Of a stretch of 64,000 bases of DNA, positions 48,701 to 63,700 are shown piece by piece; the first letter of the stretch is position 1; each line of letters begins with the position of its first letter. Position numbers and translations under genes: made by a program. The notes below the pieces were generated by a model. That model was not told the DNA's origin. It ran no database searches and saw only the letters and a list, made by a program, of their open reading frames with translations. This DNA is from Aptenodytes patagonicus (taxonomy: Eukaryota > Chordata > Aves > Sphenisciformes > Spheniscidae). Location of the stretch: NCBI RefSeq assembly GCF_965638725.1, contig NC_134950.1, positions 168,978,853 through 169,042,852 of the forward strand. Reading direction: 5' to 3'.

Positions 48701-51700
48701 GACTGGAGATGTTAACCGATGTGCTGAAGAGAGAGGGGCAAAGGCAGAACCCCTTCCTGCCTCTCCTGTCTGCTCTTTCCCTATTCAAGGTGGAAGCTGC
48801 TAGGAGGGGGGCCATGGCTTCCTATAAGCCAGTGGCTCCAAATGGGTTAAGTGCATGGGTCGTAACTAATAGTCATCATAGAAAATAAAAAAAAGAGATA
48901 AAAAGTAAGCAATTCTTAACCGTATTTTAGCTGTCGTTTTACCCATCCTCCTCACCATCTAACGAAAGTAAAAAAAAGTCAACTTTAGCATCATGTCCGA
49001 GTCAAGGACTGATTTTAGCAATAGTTCAACTCTTGAGGGAATGCATTTCCCCAAAATATCCATTGTATAGTCACCTACTACCATTAGGACATGATTTGAA
49101 TAGCTTGGAGGTGCTCTGAAGGCCTACCACAGAAGGACATTGTCCCCCTTCCAGCGCATGAAACAATTTTATTATGTATTTGTTTATGATACTTAAAAAC
49201 AAGAAGATACTTTAAGATTTTAATGGCTGATGAGCTTCTGGCCTACATATGACTGAGAAAGTACTGCTTTTTGCTGCAATTAATCTTTATGTGTTAGACA
49301 CCCAATATAAACCAGGCTCAAAGTATCCAAAAAGCCCAAGTCATTATGAGGACGAAATTTCATATTAGAAATATAGAGACAGAAGGGGATAAAAATGTAT
49401 ATCTTCCTTCTGCTTCATCATAAAAGGGTTTCCTGAAAAATTTAAAATAGAAAGCCAGAAGAAATCACGGTAAGCTATGAGATATTTGTTATATTTGTAC
49501 ATTTTTTTCAAGTAGCCAGTTCTCAAAGCTGATTTCTTTTCAACACTGAGAGTCAGACTCTACCTTCTTGAGCTCTTGTGCAACTCCGGCAGTATTCAGT
49601 GGAATTTTTTCACGCGTAATATCATAAAAAACCTGACCCAGGCTGTGTCTAACACCAGTGCTGCTATGTTTTTAAAAGGGATAGTAAGATTTTTTTTTTT
49701 TTTCAGGTTGTCACTTTGCATAGCACAGAACACCATGAGATCTGGTGGGATGGGAATGAACACTCTTGCATGGCCAATAAACACAAGCTTGTTATTGGAT
49801 CATGCATAGGCAGCAAGGCAAAACACAAATGTTACCAAAAAAAAAAAAAAAAAATCAGCACTTACATGATGATGGTTTTCTTGGGCACTTTAGTCTCTTG
49901 TTCAGTGACTACAAAGAAAACAGTATGAACAGCATGGGGTTAAAGAAAGGCAAAAGCTGAAATGATTAAATTAACTTTGCTCAGTTAATCAAAATAAACC
50001 GGAGTGAAAAAAACAACTGTACCATCCCATCCATGCTTTCTGTGGTTACTTCCAGCATCATCTGTAGTGTTTCTGACCAAGAATGAGAATTCAGAGTGCT
50101 GCCTGAACAGTGAATGATTTAGCTTTGGAATTAAATGTTTTGTGGAGAACAATATTGCAAAATCTGTTTATTCTGCCATGAGATTCTGACATTTCTGTTT
50201 GGCAGGCCAAAGCCAGGAAACAAGGTCCTTTTTTTTAATTTTTTTTTTTCTCTTATAATAAGGTAGTGATGGTGTGAGAAACCTGAAAATGCCTTGATCT
50301 GGAAAGTCCTGGAGAGCTGAAATTCTTTAAACTGTGATTTCACTTACTAGAAAAAGAGTTTCCCCAAACACTTCCCCAAAAGTTTCCAAGCTTTTGTGAA
50401 CTCGATGCAAAATCCAAGCTGGTAACAATGAAATCTAAAATCGTTATCATCCCTACAGAAAATCAGCATCAAAAAAAAACCCCTAGGAAACCCAGGAGAG
50501 CCCTGTAATACACCTATGTCTACTCCATCTCTTTTTTGCTATAATTTGCAGTTTTTCCTGACCCTTGTCCCGTAACAAACTAGAAGCTGTTGATGCATAG
50601 CAAGATCAAGAGAAAAGTAATGATTTAATGATTTTGCAAATATTTCTTAAAATTGACATTTTTAAAAATAAGAAAGATACCATATGAAGAGCTAACAGAG
50701 ATTTTCGGCAGGTTCCCATCCTATCTGCTGGAGTAAAGTTAAGACACTGTTTGAACCAGACTGTTTTGAACACACTCTGAACTGCTGAACCTATATGAGA
50801 TGTAGAAAAACCAATAGCAAGCCCCACTTTTTATTGAATTAACTAATAAAGTTTCTAAAAAAAAAACCCTTAATTTAATCTCAAAGTAATTTTTCCAGCA
50901 ATTGGTTTGCAATCTTCCAGCCAGCCTATAATAAATAAGCTCTGGTAATTTTCAGTTGGTACAACTGAAAGTGGACTGCAGCTCAAAAATATGTCCATAA
51001 AATCACAAACAGTTCTTGCCCAGGGAACTTGTAGTCTCTGTGTTATTTGTTTAATAACTTATGATTAGTGCTGACGTTTTCAGTAGTGTCCCAAAACTGC
51101 ACTGACTGAAAATTAAAAATACATTTACACTGTTAGATGGAATAGTTTAACCTAGTTTTCCTTCCACTTAACTTCCACGGGCTCTCTCCTGCCGCTAGGT
51201 AAAACAACAAATCCCACCACACTGAACAAGAATTTTGTCCAAATGTTGGTGTTAACATCTGACCTAGAGCTCTATGTTTTCTTTGCAGAGCATGTAAAAA
51301 TCTGGAATAACTCCAATAGAGTCAAAGGAGTTACTGCAGAATTAGGTGGGTTTAAACAAAGTCTGTTTGGAAATTCGAGTTTATAGCTTTCTGGGTAAGT
51401 AAGGGGCAAAATTCCTTTCAGATCTTTCTCTGTGAACACAATTACGATATAACCGTTTACCTATCCTTAGTTAATATTTTTTAAATAATTCAAAACCTTT
51501 TTTAAATGGTGGAATGGTAATTATACAATGATGGAAGATGAACTGAGTGCTCGAACAATTTACTGCACCCAGCTTAGAAATTTTCACTGAATTTTTAAAC
51601 CCTTAAATCAATGTTGTGCAACTTTTACATGACTTTTAGAAAATCTCATCAAGTAATGTCATGAGATTAATCCATAAGCAGCAAGAGTATCAGTTCTGAT

Positions 51701-54700
51701 GTAAATAGGAATTAATTAATTTGATTACACACCTAAACATGGATGTTTTATACAGTTATTTTAACAACTGCATTTATATGATAATTAAATCTGTATTTAA
51801 TGAAATCCCCCAATGTCAGTAAGAGGAAGTCTCTTTAATGTTTACGCTATTAATGTCTGTTCTTGCAGTCCTCCCAAACGACACCACTGCAATATTTCTA
51901 TGTGTAGCAGGTGTCAAAGGGATTCAGTATTCAAAAGTTCAGCAGGCCTGGGGTGAGAAAGCTGTAAATGGCATATAGTACATGGGTCCTGATGATTTGC
52001 AGTTTAGTGCATGACAGATCCATTTTGTATGTGCTGTCCGAGGTGTGAGGGAGGATTTAAGCAACCCTATACGAAGGATAGAACCACATGAAAGTAGGAT
52101 GAGAAAATTTGGGTTTATTATTTTTTTTTCCCCCCCCCCGAGAGGAAAATATTCTGCATCCGTTTTAGTACCGGATTTATCATTTCAACTTGTTTAATAG
52201 CATTTTAGGAAAACAGCTTTGCAAAGCAGGAGCCCCTGATAGGCAGGTTAAAAGCTGTAAGCATTAGAATCAGCCAGTGCTTCTATAGGACTAGACTCCT
52301 CTTTGGTTAATGCGTTAAATCATTGACTTACAAGTGATGAAACATTTAGGATAAGTCAGTTCTTGTTGCTCTGAATGGATGAAAGGTGGTTTATGGCCTT
52401 CATTACAAACTTTGAGTCTGCTTTCTCCACTCACAGAAGCATAAACCTATTTTTCCTGCACAGTACACGCTGCTGGCATAAACCACAGGAGCATCGCTCT
52501 GCTTTCACCCCTCTTCTGCCACTCTTAGGAGACTAATCTGCAACAGGGGATGCACAAATCTGACATGAACTGCTAAAGCTAATCTTAAAATGAGCCATTC
52601 GTGGACATAACACTGTTTCCTAAATGGTGTGAATGAAATGCAAGTGTGTTGCACTCTCTCTAAAAAAAAAAAAACACCAGGCTCCACTCCTGCAGCCACT
52701 GAGATGGTTGTAAAGGCAGATTGTGCTCTCTTGAATTTGCACTGAAAACCACGTGGCCAGCCCAAAAATGAGACTAACCGATGATGACAACAGAATAAAA
52801 ATAACAAGATAAATATCCTAACCATCACCCCAAGCAGGGAACTTTCAAAAGGTCAAGAGGGACAAACTCCTATGCCCTATTTCTTCGGTAAAAGGGTAGC
52901 ACTAAGAGTTCTAATGTTCCTCTGTGTTTTAAAGCAATCTTCGATCTGAGCGCCTCAGTTTTTAGCTTTTCCCTGCAAGGTGGGTATTACCAAACAAGGC
53001 AACTAAATAACTTGCCCAAAGCTCTGCATGAGATCTAAGGCAAGACTACGAAGAGATTCCTGTTGCTTGGCTGTAACTGCACTGGGCGTTTTTCTTTATG
53101 TTTTTGCTTGTATCCCCTTGTGTAGCTGATTCCTTCCCCTACAATCAACTATCTCATTATACGTCCTGGACCTGTCTGCCCAGGTGAGAATGCAACGCCT
53201 TTCAAAAGCACTGGGCTTTGTTTTTCTTAAAAAATGAACAAGTGAGTGAGCCTGGGATGAATGAATCGTGACAGTAACATGTTAAAAAGGGATGCCAGAG
53301 CACATCAGCCCAGATCTGCCACGTGTAGGTTAAGCAGCAAAGTGCAAAGCAGACAGTCAACTTGAAGTCAAAGAGAAGGATCTTCTTTCGGTTACACTTT
53401 TTTTTAAGTGTCTAAAATTCTTCCAATAGCCACAGAAAAAGGATTTTTAAAGCAACTCTCCATTGACTTCAGTGCAGCGACCAGGTGTAGCTGAAGGCAG
53501 AACTCAGCGTTTCAGGCTTGCAGCCCAAGCTGTGGGTGCTCACAAGTGAACCCCTTAGTCCAGTGGTTTCCATCTTTTTTGGATTTGGTCCTTCCAATGG
53601 ATCATCAAATTCCCATAGTGTGAATTTAAACCTAACGACAAGAAGTTTGGGTTTGAGACCCATAGTGTTGGACTGTGCACCATCACTGACTGCAGGTCAG
53701 GGCTCCTAAACCACTGTGCTAATGGTATCCCAAATTGTGACAGTAGGTTTGGTTCAGTATAACAAACAGTACAAAAGGCAGGAGGATAAAAACTAAAATA
53801 GTTGCAACTAAAGCCCCTTGGGTGCCTCAGGAGACTCTGACAATAGTAATTTCACAAAACCAACGATAAATCAGGTAAAACTTAGACCCACCGTGCAGGT
53901 GAGCTAGGAAACAGACACAGTATCTGTTTTCTGTTGTAATAGTACCACACAGCAGTAATGTTGTCCTCTTGGTGAAGTTACAAATAATCCCATTTTCACA
54001 AATAGAAAGTATTGTAAGGATGGAAAGAGAAAGCTTTCACGAGATCCACCCGTCCTCCAGTTCTTTGCCAGATGAACCTGATTTTTCCATAGGTAGATCA
54101 AGGCTGGTCATTGATTCTCAAGAAAACAACAAATTCCCTCCTCAGTTAAATGCATTATGCCAAATGCATCCCTGATGCAATTCTGCTCAGAACAATCCTC
54201 TTGCTCCATGGATGAGCCTGCTCTTTGCTCCATTGGCCTGAAGCAGCTCTCTGTTTCTCCCTGGAGGTGACTCAGGGATCTATTTCCTTCCCTATTACCA
54301 AGTTCAAGCAATTGCACATCACGGATGAAAAACTATTTCATATCATTTCTGCAGCTTCCAGGCAAACTCCAGTTACATTTCTTCAACCAAGCTCATGACA
54401 TTTTTTATTTATGACTGTGGGAATAACAGCACATGAGTAATTCGGGGCTGAACATACACATTTGCAACCCCAAGAGCTGAACAATGCTCCTACCACTGAT
54501 TACAGCCCTTGTTTGTTGTTATAACATCTTCTGCCTTGGTACAAGGGAACTGCATCAAGATATGCCACCCTAACAGTGATTTCTTTGTGTTCCTCTACAT
54601 CCTGCATACAACTTATTTTTCTCTCTTTAGGGCATAGCAAGGACAAAGCATTTAAGTACTTCAAGGTTTATCCTGCTGAAACAATTATTGTGTTGCTATA

Positions 54701-57700
54701 CTACTAACACCATTCTCCCCGTAACGCTTTTGAATGATTTGAATGTACTCTGGGAAAGGACTACAAGGAAAGCAAGCATGAAACCGAGACAAGGGAGTAC
54801 ATAGATCAGGATGCTGATCTTAACAGCCTGTTGTGTCTGAATCCTCTTAATGTAATAATACGACATTAGTGTCTACGGAGGACTGGCCCAAAGGTCCATC
54901 CAGACCAGGACCCTGTCTCAGACAGGGCCAACGGCAGAAGCCTATGGAAAATGATGAAAAAAATACGAGTGGAGTACCATTTTCCCTGAATGTTTCTCTA
55001 GACTCCAGTTATTTGCTGCTCAGCAGCTTCTTGAGTCAGTATGCCTTTGCATTCGATGGTTGTCACTTGAATGTTGATAACAACAATTATCCCCTGTCAA
55101 AAGCACACTTGAACCCCTGTTATTATCACAAGACGATGTGAAAACACTGAAGATGAGGAAAGACGGTCCTACAGCTGTTAGCAAACCTCTGGCTTTTGTT
55201 GGCCACGTCTCCACTAACCACATCTGGGATGGCTCTGTGACGCCAAGGTTCACTGCCATGGAATGGCCTATGCCTGTCTTAGTCCTCTCTCTTACCCTCC
55301 AAAACAGTAAGCTATCTATTTTCTAAGCGGTCCCTTGGCTGTATTATCTCCTGAACCGCTGCTGGGAACTGTTTGAGAGAGGCAGTGCTGGCTGGCCCAT
55401 TCTCAGCCAGCCAAGGACACTTCTAAGACGTACGAAGAACCAATTTCCTACACCAGGAAATGTTCCTTATGCAGACGTAGCCGCTGATTTAAACTCAGTT
55501 GTGATGGGTTTATAGCAAGCATGTCTAACACACTGCTTGTGTACAACTGTGTACAATGCTTGTGTACAATTGTGAACATGAGCCGGCAGTGTGCCCAGGT
55601 GGCCAAGAAGGCCAATGGCATCCTGGCCTGTATCAGAAATAGTGTGGCCAGCAGGAGCAGGGAAGTGATCGTGCCCCTGTACTCGGCACTGGTGAGGCCG
55701 CACCTCGAACACTGTGTTCAGTTTTGGGCCCCTCCCTACAAGAAGGACGTTGAGGTGCTGGAGCGTGTCCAGAGAAGGGCAACGAGGCTGGTGAGGGGTC
55801 TGGAGAACAAGTCTGATGAGGAGCGGCTGAGGGAACTGGGGTTGTTTAGCCTGGAGAAAAGGAGGCTGAGGGGAGACCTCATCGCTCTCTACAACCACCT
55901 GAAAGGAGGTTGTAGCGAGGTGGGGGTCGGTCTCTTCTCCCAAGTAACAAGCAACAGGACGAGAGGAAACAGCCTCAAGTTGTGCCAGGGGAGGTTTAGG
56001 TTGGACATGAGGAAAAATGTCTTTACTGAAAGAGTGGTTAAACATTGGAAGAGGCTGCCCAGGGAAGTGGTGGAGTCCCCATCCCTGGAGGTATTTAAAA
56101 GACGAGTAGATGAGGCACTTAGGGACATGGTTTAGTGGACATGGTGGTGTTGGGTCGACGGTTGGACTCAATGATCTTAGAGGTCTTTTCCAACCTCAAT
56201 GATTCTATGATTCTTGTGGAAACCCCTTTGATAAGAAGGTAACTTTAGGCAGTCACATCCTAAAGGTGTTAAGAAAGAGATGTGGTTTCGGATGGGTGTA
56301 AACTCGGTCCATATCACCCTACCAATTCAGGTGAAGCATGCAGGAAAAAAAGGAATAGACTCTATGACTATGTGGTGTGTAACACCTGAACAGTCCTAGA
56401 TAATGGGTGAACTAATATTGCTCAGGATATACTGCTGTCAGTTCTGCTTTCTCAGTCATTCTAGACGGTCTTCAGCGATATTTCAGAAACGATCACAATA
56501 TGCCTGCGGCTTTACTTACTGGCCCCTGGTTTTTCTCAGCAGTACGTAACTCATGTTCTGCCAGGCTGACAGACGTTTTCAAGTATTCCAACAAGAATAG
56601 AAACATTTTTCTTGCACTAGTGGAGGTGTGACATACCCTTCATTTGCTCCTCCTTTTTCATATAATGCATTTATGAACATTATATGAAGAAGTTGATTTG
56701 CCAGGTTTGGAAATCAACAGATGGTGATGGGTATAGAGCTGAGCTGCAGTATACCCATGCACATCTTGATAGACATACAGATACGTGTACACCAACAATC
56801 AACATGGATAAGATGGCAAATATATTCGGTCCTCAATGAGATGGTTTTAGAGTAATTCACTGACATACTTACAGAGCTGGTCAAGGATCATACCTTCTAT
56901 GGTAATGGCTTGGTCTCCTCTCCTCTCCTGGGTCAGGGCTGCAGCACTGTGATGGTACAGTTCCGCTCCACTTTTTGCAGACCCTAATCTGTTCACCAGC
57001 TAAAGAGAATCATGCAGTACCAAATGAAACGCAGGATGTTTTTGTATAATAAAACCTTCCTATACTACATTACAACTTGATTGCAATTATATGACAACAG
57101 AAATGGGTGAAGATGTGACCCCAAACCTAAGCTAGAGTTTGCAGGAACACGTTGCTGCTCAGTGGAGTTCATGATAATGCTTTACCACAAATGACTCACA
57201 CAGACACGTTACGGCACATCAGCTAACTTAGTTATTTGCAGTTTGCTCTGCAGCCTGTGACTTGGTCCTGAGGTAGCTCTGTCTCTACCGACAGACACAG
57301 TTTCCTGCTGTATGGCATTTAAGTGGTAGTTAAAGAGGGTTTTTTGTTTATCGCCCATTAATCAACTGAGTCTTACTCAGCCAAGGGAATACTGGACCTT
57401 GGGATCTTAGCTAATGGCAAATGCAAGGTAATGTGATTTTGCTAAAATTCTAGTAGAAGTCTTTAAATTATATCAAACTTCCTAAAAATTTCTGTGGAAC
57501 AACTGTGAAGTTGCTGTGAGCTGAGCCATTTACCATGGGTCAGCTGAGCCATTGTAATTTCCTAAATCGAGGTAAACTGTTTTTATTGCTGAGCCCTGAG
57601 AGTTTATTACTATTTTATTACGGTGAATGCATAGACTATGACCAATTTTTAGAAAATATTTTACAAGACGTTTATTTTAATTTATTAGATACTTCCACGT

Positions 57701-60700
57701 ATGCTTGCTAAATAAACAGGAATTTCAGTGGTTTAGATTTAATGTCTTTCTTTTGGCTTTGGATGGTTTCTCTGTAGCGGCATGAATCTGTTCTAATTTA
57801 AAGACGGTCCAGAAACAAAACGTCACATCAGAATGCTCCTAAATTTTGTAAGAGGTACCTCTAGAGATCTGGACCTGAATTTAAGCTACAGAACAAGCTC
57901 ACTCAATTATTATTTGAACTACCAAACTCTCAGATTGGAATATTCTGAAGCTTATGGATGTTCACAATCTGGATCTAGGTTAGGAGAACCTGACTTTGTA
58001 TAAGCTTTTTTGATATGGCAGGTGGCAGCAATTACTCAGCCACTATTCTCATGCAATGGATCTCTCCCAGTAAAATGAATTCTCCTACTTATGTCATGTC
58101 AGACAGCGGATCTTTAAATCTCTCTGAACTTACCTCACATTCATAGTGCCCCATGTCTTCATTGGACGGGTTCTTGACCACCAGGACTATTATGCCACTC
58201 CGTGGTTCACTGAAAGTCTGGTATTTACTTGTGTCTTTCAACAGTAGACCATCTTTGTACCATCTGCATGTGGAAAACACTGTGTATAAGCCAGGAAAAA
58301 ATATGCAGTGCCAAGAAGTCCCCAGCTCACTGATCCATCTATCAGACCAGTGGGCAAACAACTCAAGAGTTAACCATTAGACAAAAGTTTGGATCTTGGA
58401 AGATGGGTCCACAGGTGGGTAGATCACATGTGGTTACTAAACTTGCACAGGTTTATGAGATTCTTCTCAAAAAATCTCATGCGGGCAAAAGGGCTTCTAA
58501 TCATGCGAAGCTATGCTGAGCTTTTTGTCTGAATACCCCAGACTGGTCGCTGATAAAATAAATTCAAGTGTAAGGCAGGGAGGATAAAGGAAAGATAAAA
58601 TGTTGTCAGGGCATTAGGTCTGATACAGTCCTATGGCAGGTATTATCTGTAGGTATTTCTTTTCAGATGCTAGCTAGAATAAATTGCTGAGAATCTCAGG
58701 AATGTTGGGACTGGGAAGAGCCAGCACTGGGAGGGGGTTAAGGTGGACGACACAGAGAAAAAAGGGTCATAACCTTGAAAGAGAGGGCAGGAGACTCTTC
58801 TGACCATACAAAATGGGAAAACAGGGTTTGTTCCAGCGTGACTTGAAGAACTGACCTGATTTGTGGCCTAGGTTCTCCTTCGATAGTACAGGTAAACTGA
58901 GCATCTTCACCCTCCACAAAATAAGCATTTCTAACTTTGTTCACAAACCGTGGTGGCACTGCAAAACAAAGATAAATGTAGCTAGTAGCTGGAAATATGA
59001 CCAGATACGAAGGATGTGTCCCTGACCAGATAATTCTCATGATGTCTGCAAACAAGACACTAAAGACCAAATTTTTTCACCTAAGAACAATTGACTACAC
59101 CTGTACCTCAAATAATTTTTTTAAAGTATTATCCCAGTAGATGTTATACAGAACTTCTGGAATGTCTTAATATTCATGTTTAAGGTATTACATAGCTGAC
59201 CCCTTTAAAACAATGCATCTGTGCAGGACTTTACCTTGAACAAGTATCTTCCCTAAGGTACTGGCACTTCCAGCAGGACTGGAAGCAAAGCACATGTACT
59301 GTCCTGAGTCAACACCTGTTAGGTTGTCCAAGATCAATGTGCAGGAACCATCGGGATCTTCTATTATAATGTGATGGGGATCCACCTCCACAGGCTTTCC
59401 ATCTTAAAGATAAAGGGGGAAAAAAGTCTTTGTAAAGAGTTTAGTATCAATTATGTTTTCTCTGTGGGAATTTCATCCAGCTTTTCGGCTTGAGAGGACT
59501 GAGAGCTGTATTTGCTTTATTGCAGCTGATGTTGGTAGTTGAGGAATGAGCTCTTCATCTTCCTCCAGCTCTCTACAAAACATCCTCTGGGCAAAGCACT
59601 GTTGAGGGACCTCATACAACATCAATCCTCATTTAAAAGTGAAATTCTCCCAGAGCATGTGCTGAGCGGTTATAGCTCTGATTTGTTAGCCAAAGGAACA
59701 CCTCCAAAGTGACTGTAAACATGCAGAACAGATCTTTACGAGGCGTGAACTTATAGCAAAGCTGTTTCCTCTGCAATACAGTCATGCCGGGGAAAAGAGT
59801 ATGTCCGCACAGCTGCCTGTGCTGTAACATGGAAACATCTGAGCTAGTTCAAACAAGTTGTTCGTTTACTAGAAGTTGTCTAACTGCCACAAGATGTGGA
59901 TTCATACGGGCTAACAGTCAAACCTGAAAAAGCAGGGTATTTTAGCTCACAGGAAGATCTATGTTACTTGGGTTGTTTAGTAGCTAACTTTAAGGCTAGA
60001 CTTGGGTATCTCTAGGTGGTCAGCTTTTAGATTACCCACTAACCAACTAGCACAAAGCAATATAGACGGAGAACAAATTTGGAGGATGCATTTCATGACT
60101 CGCTGCTCATACCTTTGTACCAGCTGACGGATGGCTTGGGAGCTCCCGTAACTTTGCAAGCCAGCTTGACTGTCTCTCCCAGCTCAGCTGTACAATCTGC
60201 CAGTTCTTCCTCAAAGTCTGGAGGTACTGAAACATCAGAATAAGCAGGTTAGTCTGGAGGAGGGGGGCTCTGTCCACAGGATGGCTGCTGCAAAGTAAGA
60301 TAAGAATAGGTATAATTTTTTTGCAAGACTGCGAGGTTCAGAATGGAAAGCTGAACAGGTAATTTTAGCAGCTAATGACTTTCCAGGTGACATGCTGTCC
60401 TTGCTTATCTGAGACTAAATTCAGTCTGCCAAATGTCTGTTGTTGGCTGTAAAGATGGGCCATAAAAAAAAAAAAAAAGGGGGGGATTTGTTGCTGATCT
60501 GGAAGTATTTTAGGCCACGATTTTAATAAGCACATCTATTATTCAGACACCACACAGCTGTCACAGTTAAGATAATTCCCCAATTAAAATTCACTCTTCA
60601 TATCCAAACTGGTGTTCTGTTGGTGTCCATACAATAAAATCTATGCTTTGTTAAGGGGCTTTTATTTTAACTTAGTACTACCACATGAAACTATGCAAAA

Positions 60701-63700
60701 TTATTCTGATAGTCTTCCTCATTAGAACACCTCACTAAAAGCATAACAATAAAATGCCCAGACTTGTTTTCAGTGTATATACACTAAAACCAACTCTGTT
60801 CTGGCATTTTAAGATGCCAAATTTCCTTACGCTGTAAAGGACACCATTTCTAGCTTATACCTGGACAGTAAAGATCCAATATCCCTGCTGATAAATTTTG
60901 TGGATAGAAAATTGATGGAATCTCAAATGACAGTGAGAACGAAGCAGCCTGAATGCCAAGAGAAAAATCCAAAGCAAACCCATGTGCTCAGATACAGCAA
61001 TGTAAGCCAGAAGTCGAGTGGAGGATTCGGTACCCAACAAAGTCACAGCGGGCCTTATACTGGTATGAGTAGGACTCTGGGTCAGGTCGTGAGACTACTT
61101 TTCCCACTGGAGTCTGATGCTCTTCAGGCAGTGGGCCAGGGCCTTTGTCACCAAATTCTGCGGTCATCTACCCTTCTGCAATCCCTGCCAGATCAAATGC
61201 ATCTCTAGTGCCAGCTCTGCAGTTTGCGTTTTAGAAGTTTCAATAACGTGTTTCCCTTCTCCAGTGACACACATTTCTGGGCTATTTTGCTGGAAAACAA
61301 CATCCTCTGCTTATTGACAAAAATGTATGAATATGAAGACAGGGAACTGTGCGATCACTTCAGTCTCTGACTCTGATGCTCCATCAAAGGCAACCCACAT
61401 CAGCTGAAACGGCCAGGGATAGCCAGCTCTTCTCAGCTCATCAGCCTGGGTTGGGTTACAGACATTGAAGAATAATCAGAAAGCTGCTCATCTGCTCTGC
61501 TATTGCCTAAAAACCTATACGGGTCCTGTGGGACCTCCGTCACGTAAACTTAATCACTTCAGTGATATACAGTCTTGGCTCCCTTGATGGTAAATGGAGA
61601 GAGTCAAACACCACTGTCCCATCCTGATAAACGTGCCTTCCCCAGCTCAGGTGGAGGACTTAACACTGCTATAATCATCCCAGTTAAAGCTTACCGCGTG
61701 CTGTCAAGTCACGTGACTTGTTATTTACAGCAGTCTGTGATGTCATTAAAGGAAAACCTCTAACCCTAGTTGAGTTTAAGAGGTGGCAAATGACCCTAGA
61801 TGGTTTCTCTCCCTCTTTTGTTAATCTCCTTCCTGAATCAGGGAGACCACCCAAGAAAAATCTAGGAGGTTTGGGCTATCTCGGGCCATACTCACTCCAG
61901 ACAGGCTCGCTGATCCGCTGCTGTATGCCACAGATCTCCTTCACCCAGGAGTTCTTGATATTCACTGTACGTGCCTGTAGGAGGTACTTGCGGACCAAGT
62001 CTTCCCGTTCGTGCCAGATCTCAAATGCCCGGTCATCCCCTTCCACAAGGTCGTTCACATCTATGTTGTTCAGCTGCGTGACAGAAGGAGGACAAGAAAG
62101 TCAACACACATCCTGCGTTCTTAGGGCCGAATTTCAGCCAGAACCTTTCCCACAACTGAAATCCCAGAGTTTAGGACAGTTCAGATCTGGACCTAGCCTT
62201 TCTGAACCAGAACCATCTTCAGTCAAGGTTTGAAATGGAAACAACTATTAAACACCAGCAAGTCTCCTGCTACCAGTGTGTACCCTCTTCAGTGGACACG
62301 AGTTGTGCCATTCCCATTAAAGCTATTCTTCAACAGCAAGAGGGATAATTTACACCACTTTTAAAGATTTTTCAGACTGCATGAGCAATGCAACGTGGTT
62401 TTGGCTGAACGGCAATCAGGGTCACTTTGCAATCCTTTCCCTGGTATACCTGACTTTCTGGTTGCCAAACAGACATTTTCCTGGGAGTAATTATCACATT
62501 TCAGGAAAATAACATCCAGCATTAAAGGGTATCCCAGGGTGGGACACACCAACCCTACAGCGCAGTACTGTTGGGTCCAGGAACAGCACTATTAGGGACT
62601 ATGTGAAAAGAAATTACAGAGCGGGCACCCTCCGGACAAAGCATCCTTTTTTTTTTTTCCTTGGAAAGTAAAATCTGCCTGTCAGTGCCAACAAGGACAG
62701 AGATAAAAACTTTCAGAAGGCCCTGACTGGGCTTGGTCAAGAACTCCATGGCTTTTTTGTTTGTTTGTTTGTTTGTTTTACTGGAGTTGAACATCTACTG
62801 CCTTGGGAAAACTCTTTCTGCAGTTTCTTGCAGTTTTAATCTGAGCCCTGAATGTCTGAAGATGAGCTGGTCAAATCCTCTGATTTTTTTCATTTTTAAA
62901 CAGGAATTGGTGTCAGGAAAGGCCATAACCAGCAGAGAGAACCACTGGGAATGTAGCATATGACTAAACCAGCATTTCCTCCAATTTAACACCAACACTG
63001 CAGACTGCCAAAACCAAAGATCTACAAATGCTAGCAAATACTATAGACAGCAAAATATCACGTACTTCTGCAGTTAACTCAGTGAGCTAACAGAGATGAA
63101 TAAACACTTGTACATGTGATCTCATTGCTGCACCGTAAAAATCCACCCATGCTTCTGATGGTTTCTGACATGTTTCTGACAGGTCTAGCAGAGAAATTTT
63201 GGGATAGACACAGATTCTACTTGTGCTTCAAAACTTTTGGAAACAAAGGAATAGCTCAAAAGGATTAGTGAAATGTCCCATTTAGATGACCAGAAGCTGG
63301 ATATACACATGAAGTTCTCAATGACAGAGAAATGCTCTACGTGAGGATATAATGATCAGACCTTCATGATGTTCTTGAAGATGTAACTGTAGGTGTCCGT
63401 CTTTGTGTCTCGCTTTGGTTTGCAAATCACAAGATAATTTTTGAAGAGGAAGACATGTCTTTTGTGTCCTTTCCATGCCATTCTGGCTCCTGGAGCTCCT
63501 TCCCACACGATGAAGTGGCCCTGATAGGAAAAAGAAGGAAGAGCACATAGTGATAACTCCGGAATAATTACCACAATGATGTCTCACCATCATTTTTCAG
63601 TGGACAGATAACAAATGTTTACTGTTACATCGTCACTTTATGCGTGTCTGGTTTATTACAGCACAGCAGATTGTTTCTAATGCTAAAGGTGATGCATCAG

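Larger units (their letters stand above)
49909..56893. other. large OBSCN intron
   Basis: Nearly 7 kb of AT-rich intron. Apart from the CR1 at 55530-56215 and a possible old repeat at 54868-54950 no coding exon was recognised. The size and position, before the alternative obscurin-A exons, make it the likeliest place for regulatory elements controlling A/B choice, but none was identified. Confidence 0.6.

Noticed and set aside
55521-56135. 204-residue open frame as a host gene
   Set aside because: It is the C-terminal end of CR1 ORF2, nearly the same as the copy at 32.4-32.9 kb.
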